Source: Candidatus Zixiibacteriota bacterium (GTDB lineage: Bacteria > Zixibacteria > MSB-5A5 > GN15 > JACZUZ01). Taken from it: 64,000 bases of DNA. Location: contig JAJRPM010000015.1 in the NCBI GenBank assembly GCA_024280775.1, positions 145,721 through 209,720 of the forward strand, in the 5' to 3' direction. Made by a program: the position numbers and the translations under genes. This document shows positions 41,355-51,128 of the stretch, in pieces; positions within the stretch are counted from its first letter, which is position 1; the number at the start of each line of letters is the position of its first letter. The notes beneath the pieces are model-generated. The model did no database searches and was not told the origin of the DNA. It was given only the letters and a program-made list of their open reading frames with translations.

Positions 41355-43601
41355 ATGCCACAAACAACCCCACTTCAGCCCTATCCGAATTTGCCGGAGA
41401 AGCTCGATAAACTGCGCGACTTGATACTCAACTTGCGCTATAGTTGGGATCCGCAGACGATTGATCTTTTCGAGTGGCTCGATAAGAAGACCTGGCGGCG
41501 TTGTGACCGTAACCCGGTGCGGACGCTATCTTCGATTCCGTTTTCACGACTTCAGCAAGCGGCAAACGACGATGGGTTTATCGCGGAATTGGATGCCGCC
41601 TGGAGGGCTCTGCAAGAATACAAGAGCCGTAGGGGTTGGTTTGAAAGGCAGTTTCCTGCGGAATCTGAGGGACTCATTGCATATTTTTCCGCTGAGTACG
41701 GCCTCGACACAGGCTTGCCGATTTATTCTGGCGGTCTCGGTGTGCTCTCGGGTGACCATTTGAAATCGGCCTCAGATTTGGGGTTGCCGTTGATTGCGGT
41801 GGGACTGCTATATCGTTGTGGCTATTTTCATCAATCGATTGCATCTGACGGCCAGCAAATTGAGCGTTATGTCGAGAATGACTGGCGGAGTATGCCGGTT
41901 TCTTTGGTTCTCGATGAGGATGGTAGACCATTTCGCACTAAGTTTGAAGTTGGAGGGCATGACGCGTATTTGCGGATATGGAAGGCTGAGGTGGGGCATG
42001 TTACCCTCTATTTACTTGATACGAACATTAAAGAGAATGACGAGTATGTGCGCGAGACAACTTCGGTCCTCTACCCTGCTGATAAAGATCTACGTTTGAG
42101 ACAGGAAATTACTTTGGGAATTGGCGGGGCCAAGGCGCTCTTTGATTTGGGGATTACGCCAGGCGCTTATCATATGAATGAAGGCCATTCGATGTTCCTG
42201 GTGTTTGAGCGCATACGTTTGTTGATGAAGCATAGCTTTGTCAATTTCGAGGAGGCTAGTGAACTGGTTCGGGCCACTACTTTGTTTACTACGCACACAC
42301 CTGTTCCGGCGGGCAACGAGGTGTTTGACCCGGCGCTTCTGGAACCTTATTTACGTCCCTACGCTGAGTCACTTGGCATTAGCTGGGAGCGCTGGCTGGG
42401 GATTGGTCGCTCGAATCCGGGTAATCATTCTGAATGGTTTTCTATGACGATTGCGGCTTTGAAGAGTTCTGGTTATGCCAATGGTGTTAGTGAATTGCAC
42501 GGCGAGGTTAGTCGGAAAATGTGGCGCCATGTATGGCCCGAGTCTCCGGTTGAGGAGATTCCTATTGGCTCGGTGACTAACGGGGTTCATCCGCGCACCT
42601 GGATTGCGCCATCGATTTGGCGACTTTATGAAGCGCATGTGGGGCAGGAGATTGAGACTAGTCCAGCCGAATTTGAGGTGTGGAATAGGATTCAGGATAT
42701 TCCTGGTGAGCACTTGTGGGGAGCGCATCAGCAACAGAGGCGAAAGCTGGTGAGGTTTATTCGTCGACGTCATAGCGCACAAGTAACAATGCGCGGCGAA
42801 AGCTCCGAGGCGATAGAGCTCGCCGAACAGGTTCTTGACGAAAACACATTGACCATTGGTTTTGCAAGAAGGTTTGCGACCTACAAGAGAGGTGATTTAA
42901 TATTCTCGGATATCAAACGTCTTGAGAGAATCCTGCTTGATGAGCGCCAGCCGGTGCAATTGATTATTGCGGGCAAGGCGCATCCAAATGACATCGAAGG
43001 ACAAGCGGTTATCAAACGAGTTTTTGATCTTGCTCGTAGTAAAGAGCTCAGCCAAAGAGTGGTGTTTTTGGAAGACTACGACATTACTGTTGCACGCTAC
43101 TTGGTTTCGGGCTGTGATGTGTGGCTCAACAATCCGCGCCGTCCCGAGGAGGCCTCGGGGACTAGCGGCATGAAAGCGGCGTTCAACGGGGGGTTGAACT
43201 TCTCGGTTCTTGATGGTTGGTGGGCCGAGGGATATTCGCCGGATTTGGGCTGGCCTATTGGTTCGGAATGTGAGCCTTGCGCAAATGACCTAGCAGTAAA
43301 TAATGACACTGCAGTAAACAATGATAAGCTTGACGCCGAATCTCTCTATGTGACTTTGCAGACAAAAATAGTCCCGTTGTTTTATGAGCGCGATGACCAC
43401 GGCTTGCCGACCGAGTGGATTGAGATGATGAAACGCTCTATTGCCAGCGTGGGTCGAGAGTTTTCCTCACATCGCATGGTTGCAGATTATGCCAAACGCT
43501 ATTACGCTCCGGCGCTTGAGAATTTTAAGGCTTTGAGCGCCAATGACTGTAAGGCATTGCGCGATCCGAAGACATCTCCCGCTACCGATTTCCATAAGTA
43601 G
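41355..43601 (+). CDS. glgP: Alpha-glucan (glycogen) phosphorylase
   Basis: A 748-residue enzyme that releases glucose-1-phosphate from glycogen or maltodextrin. Residues 10-110 are the DUF3417 N-terminal domain (LRDLILNLRYSWDP). The main domain has YFSAEYGL, YSGGLGVLSGDHLKSASDLGLP and HMNEGHS. The pyridoxal-phosphate site follows in RRPEEASGTSGMKAAFNGGLNFSVLDGWW, with the cofactor Lys in GMKA. The short insertions mark the bacterial/archaeal short type rather than the MalP type. A two-fold repeat near 645 (NDLAVNNDTAVNNDKLD) is an unusual loop. Confidence 0.95.
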   Translation: MPQTTPLQPYPNLPEKLDKLRDLILNLRYSWDPQTIDLFEWLDKKTWRRCDRNPVRTLSSIPFSRLQQAANDDGFIAELDAAWRALQEYKSRRGWFERQFPAESEGLIAYFSAEYGLDTGLPIYSGGLGVLSGDHLKSASDLGLPLIAVGLLYRCGYFHQSIASDGQQIERYVENDWRSMPVSLVLDEDGRPFRTKFEVGGHDAYLRIWKAEVGHVTLYLLDTNIKENDEYVRETTSVLYPADKDLRLRQEITLGIGGAKALFDLGITPGAYHMNEGHSMFLVFERIRLLMKHSFVNFEEASELVRATTLFTTHTPVPAGNEVFDPALLEPYLRPYAESLGISWERWLGIGRSNPGNHSEWFSMTIAALKSSGYANGVSELHGEVSRKMWRHVWPESPVEEIPIGSVTNGVHPRTWIAPSIWRLYEAHVGQEIETSPAEFEVWNRIQDIPGEHLWGAHQQQRRKLVRFIRRRHSAQVTMRGESSEAIELAEQVLDENTLTIGFARRFATYKRGDLIFSDIKRLERILLDERQPVQLIIAGKAHPNDIEGQAVIKRVFDLARSKELSQRVVFLEDYDITVARYLVSGCDVWLNNPRRPEEASGTSGMKAAFNGGLNFSVLDGWWAEGYSPDLGWPIGSECEPCANDLAVNNDTAVNNDKLDAESLYVTLQTKIVPLFYERDDHGLPTEWIEMMKRSIASVGREFSSHRMVADYAKRYYAPALENFKALSANDCKALRDPKTSPATDFHK

Positions 43602-43673
43602 TCTCCATCGCAGAACTTTCTTTTTCGAACACAGCTACAGCTTAAGTGTTGCAACAGCATTGCATTACACATC

Positions 43674-43718
43674 CTTTTCTTACTTTTCTTACTTTTCTTA
43701 CTTTTCTTACTTTTCTTA
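43674..43718. repeat. 9-bp tandem repeat, five exact units
   Basis: CTTTTCTTA is repeated five times without change, about 70 bp after the glgP stop. The unit is a multiple of three, but no coding use is seen. Confidence 0.92.
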
Positions 43719-43839
43719 ACGGACTGTATTGGTCGATTGGAACTATTGAGGGCTACTCTCGTCTATTGTATTGGAGGGATACCTTTCAATCAACAATTGT
43801 CAACACTATTCCAATAACAACTTGTTAGCCCGCAGTAGC

Positions 43840-43868
43840 TTGACTTGCTGATTGCCGCCAAGTATCCT
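43840..43868 (+). promoter_or_regulatory. Candidate promoter of the M16 peptidase pair
   Basis: TTGACT (43840-43845), exactly 17 nt, TATCCT (43863-43868), 80 bp before the ATG at 43949. Confidence 0.45.
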
Positions 43869-43948
43869 CCTGAAGAAGGTCTACATACGCAACTACTGAA
43901 AGACTTAGATATTAAACGTTAAATACCACTTTTCAAGGAAGGATCGTC

Positions 43949-45517
43949 ATGGAAGAGAGAAGCAAAGTTATTGAAAGAACCGCCAAGAAATCTCGCGCGG
44001 CTCGTAGTTTGACGCGGAGGATTATTTGTGCATTTGGTATCGGAGTTTTCGCGCTAGGCGCCCTCGGCACATCGAGTGCATTCGGATTCGATATCAAGAA
44101 TTACGAAAAGCAAATTGTTCAGTATACACTGGATAACGGACTGACGCTTATTATTCTGCCGCGCCATGATGCGCCGGTGGTTTCGCTGGTTACTTATGCT
44201 AATGTTGGTAGCGTTGATGATCCGAAGGGTTTTACGGGCATGGCTCATATGTTTGAACATATGGCATTCAAGGGTGACGATGAAATCGGCACTAATGATT
44301 TTGTTGGCGAACAAGAAGCAATCGCCTCAGAGGAGGCGGCTTTTGAGGCCTGGCGTTTGGAGCGCTCTAAGGGGGAGCTGGCTGACAGCGCTAAAGTTGC
44401 AGAATTGAAGGCGGAGTTCAAAGCCGATGAAGAGAAATCTGACGCTTTTGTGGTGACCAACGAGTTTGGGAATATCGTCGAAAAAGCAGGCTTTGTCGGA
44501 TTAAACGCATTTACCAGCTTAGACCAAACGGCCTACTTGTACAATTTCCCCGAGAACAAACTTGAGTTGGCTATCATGTTGGAATCGACTCGTTTCAGTA
44601 AGCCAGTTTTGCGTGAGTTTCACAAGGAAGCCAATGTAGTCGAAGAAGAGCGTCGTATGCGCACTGAGTCCAATCCAATTGGACGTTTGCTGGAAGAGTT
44701 TTTGACAACCTCCTACAAGGCTCATCCGTATGGAGTTCCTACTATTGGCCATATGTCAGACCTTGAGAATCTTGACAGAACCGCCGCCGAAACGTTTTTC
44801 AAGAAGTATTATATTCCGAACAATCTTTGTATTGCGATTGTTGGTGATGTTAACCCCAAGGATGTAATCAAGTTTGCCAAAAAATACCTAGGTGGCCTGC
44901 CTCGCGGTCCTGAGATTCTACCTATACCAACAGTGGAGCCTGAGCAAGCGGGCGAGCGTCGCGTTGAAGTGGAGGATCCGTCACAGGCGTTTTGGATTGC
45001 CGGTTATCATGTACCTAAAGGTAGCGACCCTGACAGACCTGCTCTTGATGCGCTAGTTGATTATCTCGGCGCCGGGCGCACTTCTCTGCTTTACAAGAAA
45101 CTGGTCAAAGAGACTAAGAAAGCGCTTCAGGTTGGCGCATTTACCGGTTTCCCGGGCGATAAGTATCCCTCGATGGTGGCTGTCTATGGCGTAGCCGCGA
45201 AAGATGTTTCAGCTATGGACCTTGAGAAGCTGATACTTGCTGAAATTGAGCGACTTAAGGAAGAGCCACTCCCAGAAGAAGAAGTCAGCAAAATCAAAGC
45301 TCGCGCCAAGTCGAGTTTCATCAATCAACTAAATAGCCGTCAGGGATTGGCAATTCAACTTTGCACTTATCAGATGATTGAAGGTGACTGGCACAACCTA
45401 TTCCGTCAGCTTGATAAAATCAATGCTGTAACCGCTGAGGACATTCAGCGAGTTGCTAAAAAATATATGACGAAGAAAAACCGCACTGTCGGATATATAC
45501 AGACTATCAAGAGCTAG
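43949..45517 (+). CDS. M16 family zinc peptidase, catalytic subunit
   Basis: A 522-residue secreted peptidase with a signal segment at about residues 24-46. The inverted zinc motif HxxEH is HMFEH (100-104), and the distal Glu lies in NVVEEERRMRTES. An inserted helical, charged segment (about 118-160) is typical of this insulinase-like subgroup. The second M16 lobe ends at the C-terminus. AAGGAAGGA precedes the ATG. It is followed 89 bp downstream by a partner lacking the zinc motif, so they probably form an alpha-beta heterodimer like other processing-peptidase pairs. Substrate unknown; peptides in the periplasm are likely. Confidence 0.92.
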   Translation: MEERSKVIERTAKKSRAARSLTRRIICAFGIGVFALGALGTSSAFGFDIKNYEKQIVQYTLDNGLTLIILPRHDAPVVSLVTYANVGSVDDPKGFTGMAHMFEHMAFKGDDEIGTNDFVGEQEAIASEEAAFEAWRLERSKGELADSAKVAELKAEFKADEEKSDAFVVTNEFGNIVEKAGFVGLNAFTSLDQTAYLYNFPENKLELAIMLESTRFSKPVLREFHKEANVVEEERRMRTESNPIGRLLEEFLTTSYKAHPYGVPTIGHMSDLENLDRTAAETFFKKYYIPNNLCIAIVGDVNPKDVIKFAKKYLGGLPRGPEILPIPTVEPEQAGERRVEVEDPSQAFWIAGYHVPKGSDPDRPALDALVDYLGAGRTSLLYKKLVKETKKALQVGAFTGFPGDKYPSMVAVYGVAAKDVSAMDLEKLILAEIERLKEEPLPEEEVSKIKARAKSSFINQLNSRQGLAIQLCTYQMIEGDWHNLFRQLDKINAVTAEDIQRVAKKYMTKKNRTVGYIQTIKS

Positions 45518-45606
45518 GTGATTATTCTAGAGTAGCGCTAAGTTATATGGCGCTGACGCTTAAGATTTGATTGAATATCAGAAAGATTATGAGAGGATTG
45601 ATTCAC

Positions 45607-47787
45607 ATGAATAGACAGAGTTTCTTGAAAGAATATATGCAAACGACACTCTCCGGCGTAATTGTCGGGGCGCTGAGTTTGTCACTGTTATTTGGCGGAG
45701 CTACTGTAGCTCACGCCGATCGCGTCACCAAAGCTGACAAACTGAAATACCCCAAGCTAAACAAGCTGGAAGTTCCTAAAGTTGAAAAACGAGAGCTTTC
45801 CAATGGCATGCAGATCTACTTGCTGGAAGATCATTCACTTCCGACATTCAACGCCAGTGTCCGTATGAAAATCGGTAGTTACCTTGAGACCCCGGATAAA
45901 ATCGGATTGGCCTCAATAATGGGTGATGTGATGCGCACCGGTGGCACCAAGAAGTGGACTGGTGACGAGCTTGACGAAGAACTCGAGGGTGTTGGCGCGT
46001 CAGTTGAAACAGGTATTGGCCAAACCAGCGGAAGAGCTTTTGCTAATTCGCTGATTGAATATAGCGATTTGGCGCTAGAGGCGCTTTCTCAGGTTCTTCG
46101 CTACCCTACCTTTGATCAGGACAAGATTGACCTATCGAAGACACAATCAAAGGGCGGTATTTCCCGGCGCAATGACGACGCTCAGCAAATCGCATCAAGG
46201 ATTTTCAGCGCCGCTGTATATGGAGCTGATTCTCCTTATGCGCGTCACGCGGAATACGAAACCATTGACGCTATCAATCGCGAGGACTTGCTGGCATTTC
46301 ATAAGAAATATGTCAACCCGCAGAATATGCAGTTGGCGGTTTGGGGGGATTTTGACAAGGACAAAATGTTCAAGAAAATCGAATCCTACTTTGGTTCCTG
46401 GGCAAAATCAGGTGAAACAGCTCCTCCGCCACCACAAGTCACCGAGCATAAAGATAATCGGGTGAAGTTCGCTGAGAAAAGTGATGTGAATCAATCTAAT
46501 ATCTATATTGGTCATCTTGGTGGCAAGGTTCAAGACGCAGATTACCCGACACGCCTAGTGATGAACAATATCTTTGGTGAAGGATTTGGAAGTCGTCTCT
46601 TTAACAATGTCCGCTCACGTGAAGGTCTAGCCTACGTAACGGGCGGCGGATACCGCTCGGGAATCGACCATGCCGGGAGATTCTTTGGGTTTGCCTCTAC
46701 TAAATCAGAGTCAACGTTGAAAGCCACCAAGGCGGTTATTGAGCAGATGGAGTCAATGAAGACTGACCCGCCTACCGATGAAGAAATGAGTGTCGCTATC
46801 GACGGCTACCTCAATTCATTTGTTTTCAATTTCGATACACGCTCTGAAGTAATCAATCGTATGGTGCAATACGACGCTTACGGACTGCCGGCGGATTTCC
46901 TGGCCCAGACCAAAGAGAAGGTCGAAAAAGTAACCGCCGCTGATGTTCAGGCCGCGGCACAGAAACATTTCGACCTTGATAATCTCTACATTGCCATAGT
47001 TGGCAAAAGTGAAGACTTTGATGGTGATTTAGCTGATCTTGGATTGCCGGTTGATACTATCGATATCACAATTCCGACTGGCGAACCTGAGACTGATTTT
47101 GTGGTTAATGATGAGAACATTGCCAAGGGCAAAGAGATTATTGGAGCCGCGATTGCCGCTACCGGAGGCAAGGAGAATTATGCCAAAATCAATTCATTCT
47201 CTCGTTCCGGGAATCTCACAGTTGATGTTGGTGGTGGCAATATGATGACCTTTGCCGCGAAGGCTTTGTTCCAGATGCCAGATAAGCGGCTGATGACCCT
47301 GGTCACCCCGGGCGGCGAGATGAAAGAGATTTTCGACGGCTCGCAGGGTTGGCAGGCTATGGGGCCTAATTCGATGCCTATGCCGGAGACGGAGATTGAA
47401 AAAACCCGCAAGGACGTTTCTCGTGATTTGATTGTCCTATTTGTTACTTTCGAGAAAAACGGTTTTACTCCGGTTTATGGAGGCTCCGGTGAAGAAAACG
47501 GCTCAAGCGTAGATTATGTCCATTTCGTTGACGAAAGTGGCAATGCTTTGGTAAGACTAGCAATTGACGCAGGTTCACACATGCCGGTTGCGAGCCATTA
47601 TTTCGGCACGACAGCCGCAGGTCCTGGGGAAATCGATGTATTCTATACGGATTTCAAGGAAGTTTCGGGCATTAAGGCTCCTTTTGGAGTTAAGGCGGTC
47701 GCCAATGGCACAACCTTTATGGAGACAGAGGTTTCGGAGATAGCGGTGAACGTTGAAGTTAGCGCTGGCTCCTTCGCTAAGCCCTAG
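45607..47787 (+). CDS. M16-like non-catalytic partner with an extra C-terminal domain
   Basis: A 726-residue secreted protein. A signal peptide ends ATVAHA. Residues about 30-475 are an M16 fold, but where the zinc motif should be the text reads LASIMGDVMRTGG, so HxxEH is absent. The Arg/Tyr pair of partner subunits is seen in SREGLAYVTGGGYRSG. From about 490 on is a beta-rich LolA-like domain (GKEIIGAAIAATGGKENYAKINSF, then IKAPFGVKAV) that is often fused to M16 proteins in FCB bacteria. Starts at TTG 45571, ATG 45589 and ATG 45607 are all in frame; the last has GAGAGG at a workable distance. Confidence 0.88.
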   Translation: MNRQSFLKEYMQTTLSGVIVGALSLSLLFGGATVAHADRVTKADKLKYPKLNKLEVPKVEKRELSNGMQIYLLEDHSLPTFNASVRMKIGSYLETPDKIGLASIMGDVMRTGGTKKWTGDELDEELEGVGASVETGIGQTSGRAFANSLIEYSDLALEALSQVLRYPTFDQDKIDLSKTQSKGGISRRNDDAQQIASRIFSAAVYGADSPYARHAEYETIDAINREDLLAFHKKYVNPQNMQLAVWGDFDKDKMFKKIESYFGSWAKSGETAPPPPQVTEHKDNRVKFAEKSDVNQSNIYIGHLGGKVQDADYPTRLVMNNIFGEGFGSRLFNNVRSREGLAYVTGGGYRSGIDHAGRFFGFASTKSESTLKATKAVIEQMESMKTDPPTDEEMSVAIDGYLNSFVFNFDTRSEVINRMVQYDAYGLPADFLAQTKEKVEKVTAADVQAAAQKHFDLDNLYIAIVGKSEDFDGDLADLGLPVDTIDITIPTGEPETDFVVNDENIAKGKEIIGAAIAATGGKENYAKINSFSRSGNLTVDVGGGNMMTFAAKALFQMPDKRLMTLVTPGGEMKEIFDGSQGWQAMGPNSMPMPETEIEKTRKDVSRDLIVLFVTFEKNGFTPVYGGSGEENGSSVDYVHFVDESGNALVRLAIDAGSHMPVASHYFGTTAAGPGEIDVFYTDFKEVSGIKAPFGVKAVANGTTFMETEVSEIAVNVEVSAGSFAKP

Positions 47788-47852
47788 TTTTTGGCTCTTT
47801 TGGCGCCCAAATGGCGCGCCCCACCAGTTGGGGCTGATTATCTCGATTTTTC

Positions 47853-47886
47853 GGGCGATGCAGACATGTTCTGCATCGCCCTTTTC
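47853..47886 (+). terminator. Rho-independent terminator of the M16 pair
   Basis: A perfect 12-bp stem GGGCGATGCAGA/TCTGCATCGCCC (47853-47864 with 47870-47881) and a CATGT loop, followed by TTTTCTTT. Confidence 0.88.
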
Positions 47887-47905
47887 TTTGCCGGACATTC
47901 GGTTT

Positions 47906-47996
47906 TGTGCTTTTTGTCTGTGCTTTTTGTCTGTGCTTTTTGTCTGTGCTTTTTGTCTGTGCTTTTTGTCTGTGCTTTTTGTCTATGCTTTCTGTC
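47906..47996. repeat. 13-bp tandem repeat, seven units
   Basis: The unit is TGTGCTTTTTGTC. Six copies are exact and the seventh has two changes. The total is 91 bp. Thirteen is not a multiple of three, so every frame gives a 13-residue periodic chain and no natural protein is implied. Confidence 0.95.
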
Positions 47997-48348
47997 ATAG
48001 CAGAGGGAGAACTTTCCGCTTGCCAGTTTAGCAGTTACATACTATCTTGCTTTTGTGCGATGGTTAGTACCGCAACCTGTGATGAACGCACAAAAGAATC
48101 TCTATTTTCCTCACCTAGAATTGATGTTCGGCCTTATTGTTGAGCGTGGAATTGCAACTGAATGTGTTTGGACGCTGACTCAGTTACAATACTGCCGGGA
48201 ACATTTAGGACGTTCCACCGGATTTACTATACAGGGAGACGGAAACATGGAGAGTCGAAGTCCGGCTTTCAAAAGACATAAGTAATTAAGAAGAAGTATC
48301 GGCAACCGATATCCACCACCCGCAGGAAAACCAATAGGAATCAGTTTT

Positions 48349-50772
48349 ATGCCCATTCTCAGTAAGCAAAGAATCAAATCTACTCTCAGAACTACTTCGT
48401 TTTTCGGCTTAGCTATAGCTATCTTCGCGTTTGGTGTGAGCGCTACCAACACTGCGAGTAATTCATCGAGAATGCGTCCTCTTCCGGTTAAGCCATCAGC
48501 TACGCGAATCTCTCCTCGCGCAAAAATCAAGAATGTGGTTATCAAATTCGCGGATGGCAGCGTTGTTCGTCAGCCTTTGGGACGTGGTAAGTCAACCGCC
48601 GGAGCGCGTTTGGTGTCACTGTCTGGCTCTTCGCTTGTATCGGTTGAGCCGATTTTGGATAAGTATATTTCTGATGGTAAAGTAGCGCCTTTGTTATCTG
48701 TGAATCCGGTTGAGCTGGACGCGCGACAGGCAAGACTTGAAAAGAAGTCCGGATTGAAGCTACCTGATTTGGCTAATTATTATTCGGTTGCTGTCAGTTC
48801 ACCGTCTGAGGCGGAACAACTTATCGACGAGCTCAACAAGTTGGATATTGTAGAGATTGCCTACGCTGAGCCTGAGGCTGAGCCGGCGGTTCTTTCAGCC
48901 TTGATGTTAGCCGCGGCGCCAAGCTTTGACGCTCAGCAAACATATTTGCGCGCCGCTCCTGATGGAGTTGACGCGGATTTTGCCTCTACTGTCCCCGGTG
49001 GTGACGGGAGTGGAGTTAAGGTAGTTGATGTTGAAGGGGGTTGGCGAACAACACATGAAGAGCTGGCATCAAACGCTCCATTTCTTCAGGTAGGCGGGCA
49101 ATTCGGCACACTTAGCTGGAGGAATCACGGCACGGCGGTAATTGGTGAGATTTTGGGCGATGATGACGGCTCAGGTATTAAGGGGATTTCTCCTGGTGTG
49201 CAATGGGGCTATTCTTCTATAGCCTCCCAGTCCACCGCTAGCGCCTTGCTGGTTGCCGGTCAGAACCTGGATCCGGGTGATGTGATTCTGATAGAGCTTC
49301 ACGCGCCGGGACCACATTTCGCTTTTGAGTCTCGTGACGACCAGCTTGGATATGTTTGTATGGAATACTGGCAGGCGAATTTCGATGTTATTCAACAGCT
49401 TTTCCTTGATGGCATAGTTGTTTGCCAGGCCGCAGGCAATGGCGCCGAGAACTTTGGTGATCTATCTATTTATGGGTCACTTTTCGACACAACATTTCGT
49501 AATTCACACGCAATAATGTGCGGGGCCGGAGCTCCTCCGAGCGGGCTATCAGGGCCAGATCGCACTCGTTTGGGGTTCTCGAATTATGGTGAGCGAGTGA
49601 ATTTGCAGGGATATGGTCGTGGAGTGGCTACTATCGGCTATGGCGATATGTTCAGCGGTGGGCCTGAGGACACTTGGTATACAGGGACTTTCTCAGGCAC
49701 GTCATCGGCCTCTCCGATTATTACAGGATCAGTTGCGGCATTGCAGGGGGCTCACAAAAATGCCTTTGGTTTCCCGATGAACTCTGATGAAATACGCACT
49801 TTGCTGAATTCTACCGGGTCGCCGCAAACTGGGAACACCGGCCAGCATATCGGGCCGAGACCGGATTTGCAGGCGGCATTCAATCAGATATTGGGAGTGG
49901 CTTTTACCGCCGATACGACAATCGGTGTGGCCCCGCTGGACGTTCAATTCTCGGGAGTTTCTAATAAGACTGTTACTCAATGGATGTGGAATTTTGGGGA
50001 CGGTGATAGCTCACTGACGCAGTCCCCTGTTCATACCTATCCCTTAGGTGGGATTTATGATGTTTCGCTGGCCATTGAGTCTGTCGAGGGTTCGTTTTCT
50101 ACCTCAAGAGCGCAATTCGTGGTGGCCTTGGCTGATACTTTGAGCGGCATTGATACCGTCGGCGCGGCAGGCGGCACAGTTCGTGTTGATTTGTATGCTC
50201 ATAATGTTCTACCGGTGTTTCAGGTCAAGATACCGGTGGAGTGGTCAGGGCCGTTGAATTTGGATTTGGTTTCTGAGAGTGTTAGTGGATTGCGAAGCTC
50301 ACAGATGAATCTTTCGCAAATATCCATTAACCCCTTTAACTCACAGGCCACCTATACGTTAACAGCTCCAAACTCAGGCACAAGTTCATACCTGCAACCC
50401 GGCTCGGGGCCGATATTGAGTTTGTTTTTTGATATTCCAGTAGGCGTCTCCCCGGTTTCGAATACTATCGCATTTGATGGTTTTTTCTCAGAACAACCGA
50501 CTTTCGTAACAGATCTCATCACTTTTCGTCCTGAGATTGCCAATGCTACCGTCTCTCTTTGTTTGCAGGCCGGTGACGCTGATGGTGATGGTTCTATAAA
50601 CATAGCAGACGTAACTTTCTTAATCGCAATGATATTCTCCAGTGGGCCATTGCCAAGTCCCCTCACGCTGGGTGATGCGAATTGCGATACGAGTGTGAAT
50701 ATTGCGGATGTAACGTTTCTTATCAATATGATTTTCAATAGCGGCCCACAGCCCTGCGAGTGTGCGCTGTAG
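48349..50772 (+). CDS. Secreted subtilisin-like protease with PKD, cohesin-like and dockerin-like modules, second copy
   Basis: An 807-residue paralogue of the protease at 16500-18935. A signal peptide (about 14-36) is followed by a propeptide (about 60-190) and the S8 domain with Asp in VKVVDVEGGW, His in SWRNHGTAVIG and Ser in FSGTSSASP. The region around the His lacks the usual G before it (NHGTAV rather than GHGTHV), so the fold is divergent. A PKD domain (WMWNFGDGDSS), a cohesin-like domain and a dockerin-like tail (DADGDGSINIAD and DANCDTSVNIAD) ending PCECAL follow. AGGAA lies near the ATG. Confidence 0.88.
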   Translation: MPILSKQRIKSTLRTTSFFGLAIAIFAFGVSATNTASNSSRMRPLPVKPSATRISPRAKIKNVVIKFADGSVVRQPLGRGKSTAGARLVSLSGSSLVSVEPILDKYISDGKVAPLLSVNPVELDARQARLEKKSGLKLPDLANYYSVAVSSPSEAEQLIDELNKLDIVEIAYAEPEAEPAVLSALMLAAAPSFDAQQTYLRAAPDGVDADFASTVPGGDGSGVKVVDVEGGWRTTHEELASNAPFLQVGGQFGTLSWRNHGTAVIGEILGDDDGSGIKGISPGVQWGYSSIASQSTASALLVAGQNLDPGDVILIELHAPGPHFAFESRDDQLGYVCMEYWQANFDVIQQLFLDGIVVCQAAGNGAENFGDLSIYGSLFDTTFRNSHAIMCGAGAPPSGLSGPDRTRLGFSNYGERVNLQGYGRGVATIGYGDMFSGGPEDTWYTGTFSGTSSASPIITGSVAALQGAHKNAFGFPMNSDEIRTLLNSTGSPQTGNTGQHIGPRPDLQAAFNQILGVAFTADTTIGVAPLDVQFSGVSNKTVTQWMWNFGDGDSSLTQSPVHTYPLGGIYDVSLAIESVEGSFSTSRAQFVVALADTLSGIDTVGAAGGTVRVDLYAHNVLPVFQVKIPVEWSGPLNLDLVSESVSGLRSSQMNLSQISINPFNSQATYTLTAPNSGTSSYLQPGSGPILSLFFDIPVGVSPVSNTIAFDGFFSEQPTFVTDLITFRPEIANATVSLCLQAGDADGDGSINIADVTFLIAMIFSSGPLPSPLTLGDANCDTSVNIADVTFLINMIFNSGPQPCECAL

Positions 50773-51128
50773 GAAAAACTGCAAGGCGTATTTGCAGTTA
50801 GCCGAAGTTTTCCACATATCCTGGAGGGGATCAATCAACATCAAGTATTCAGAAGCTTTTCAACTTTGCAGAACCGGGATGTACGGCTCAGGCAAAGAGA
50901 TAAGTTTAGAGCCAAGTTAGAGATAACCGGACTTGCCAGCGGTTAGCCAATCTTGTATTCTTTCGCTGGATGTTTTGGGCGCAGCCCCTCTGCTCCGCAT
51001 TGTCTCTATGGCGCCGCTGGAATGCTCCGGTTGCAGGCAGAGATTTTAAGTAGCGATTTGGGTAACGTACAACGCCCATGGTTAACACAGGAAAAGAAAC
51101 AGTCTAGATATAGAGGATAGTTCAGAAA
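50773..51128. other. Intergenic region
   Basis: No gene, hairpin of note or repeat is seen. It should carry the promoter of the 951-residue protein gene. Confidence 0.4.

Larger units (their letters stand above)
43602..43948. other. Intergenic region with a minisatellite and a promoter
   Basis: It holds a 9-bp tandem repeat (43674-43718) and a candidate promoter (43840-43868) for the M16 pair. No gene is supported. Confidence 0.5.
47788..48348. other. Intergenic region with a terminator and a minisatellite
   Basis: It holds a terminator (47853-47886) and a 13-bp tandem repeat (47906-47996). The small open frames across the repeat are artefacts of it. The remaining 350 bp upstream of the subtilase gene show no other feature. 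Confidence 0.5.

Noticed and set aside
47777-48031. Frames with Cys/Phe/Leu- or Lys/Thr-rich 13-residue repeats
   Set aside because: They translate the 13-bp minisatellite, which is open in all frames.
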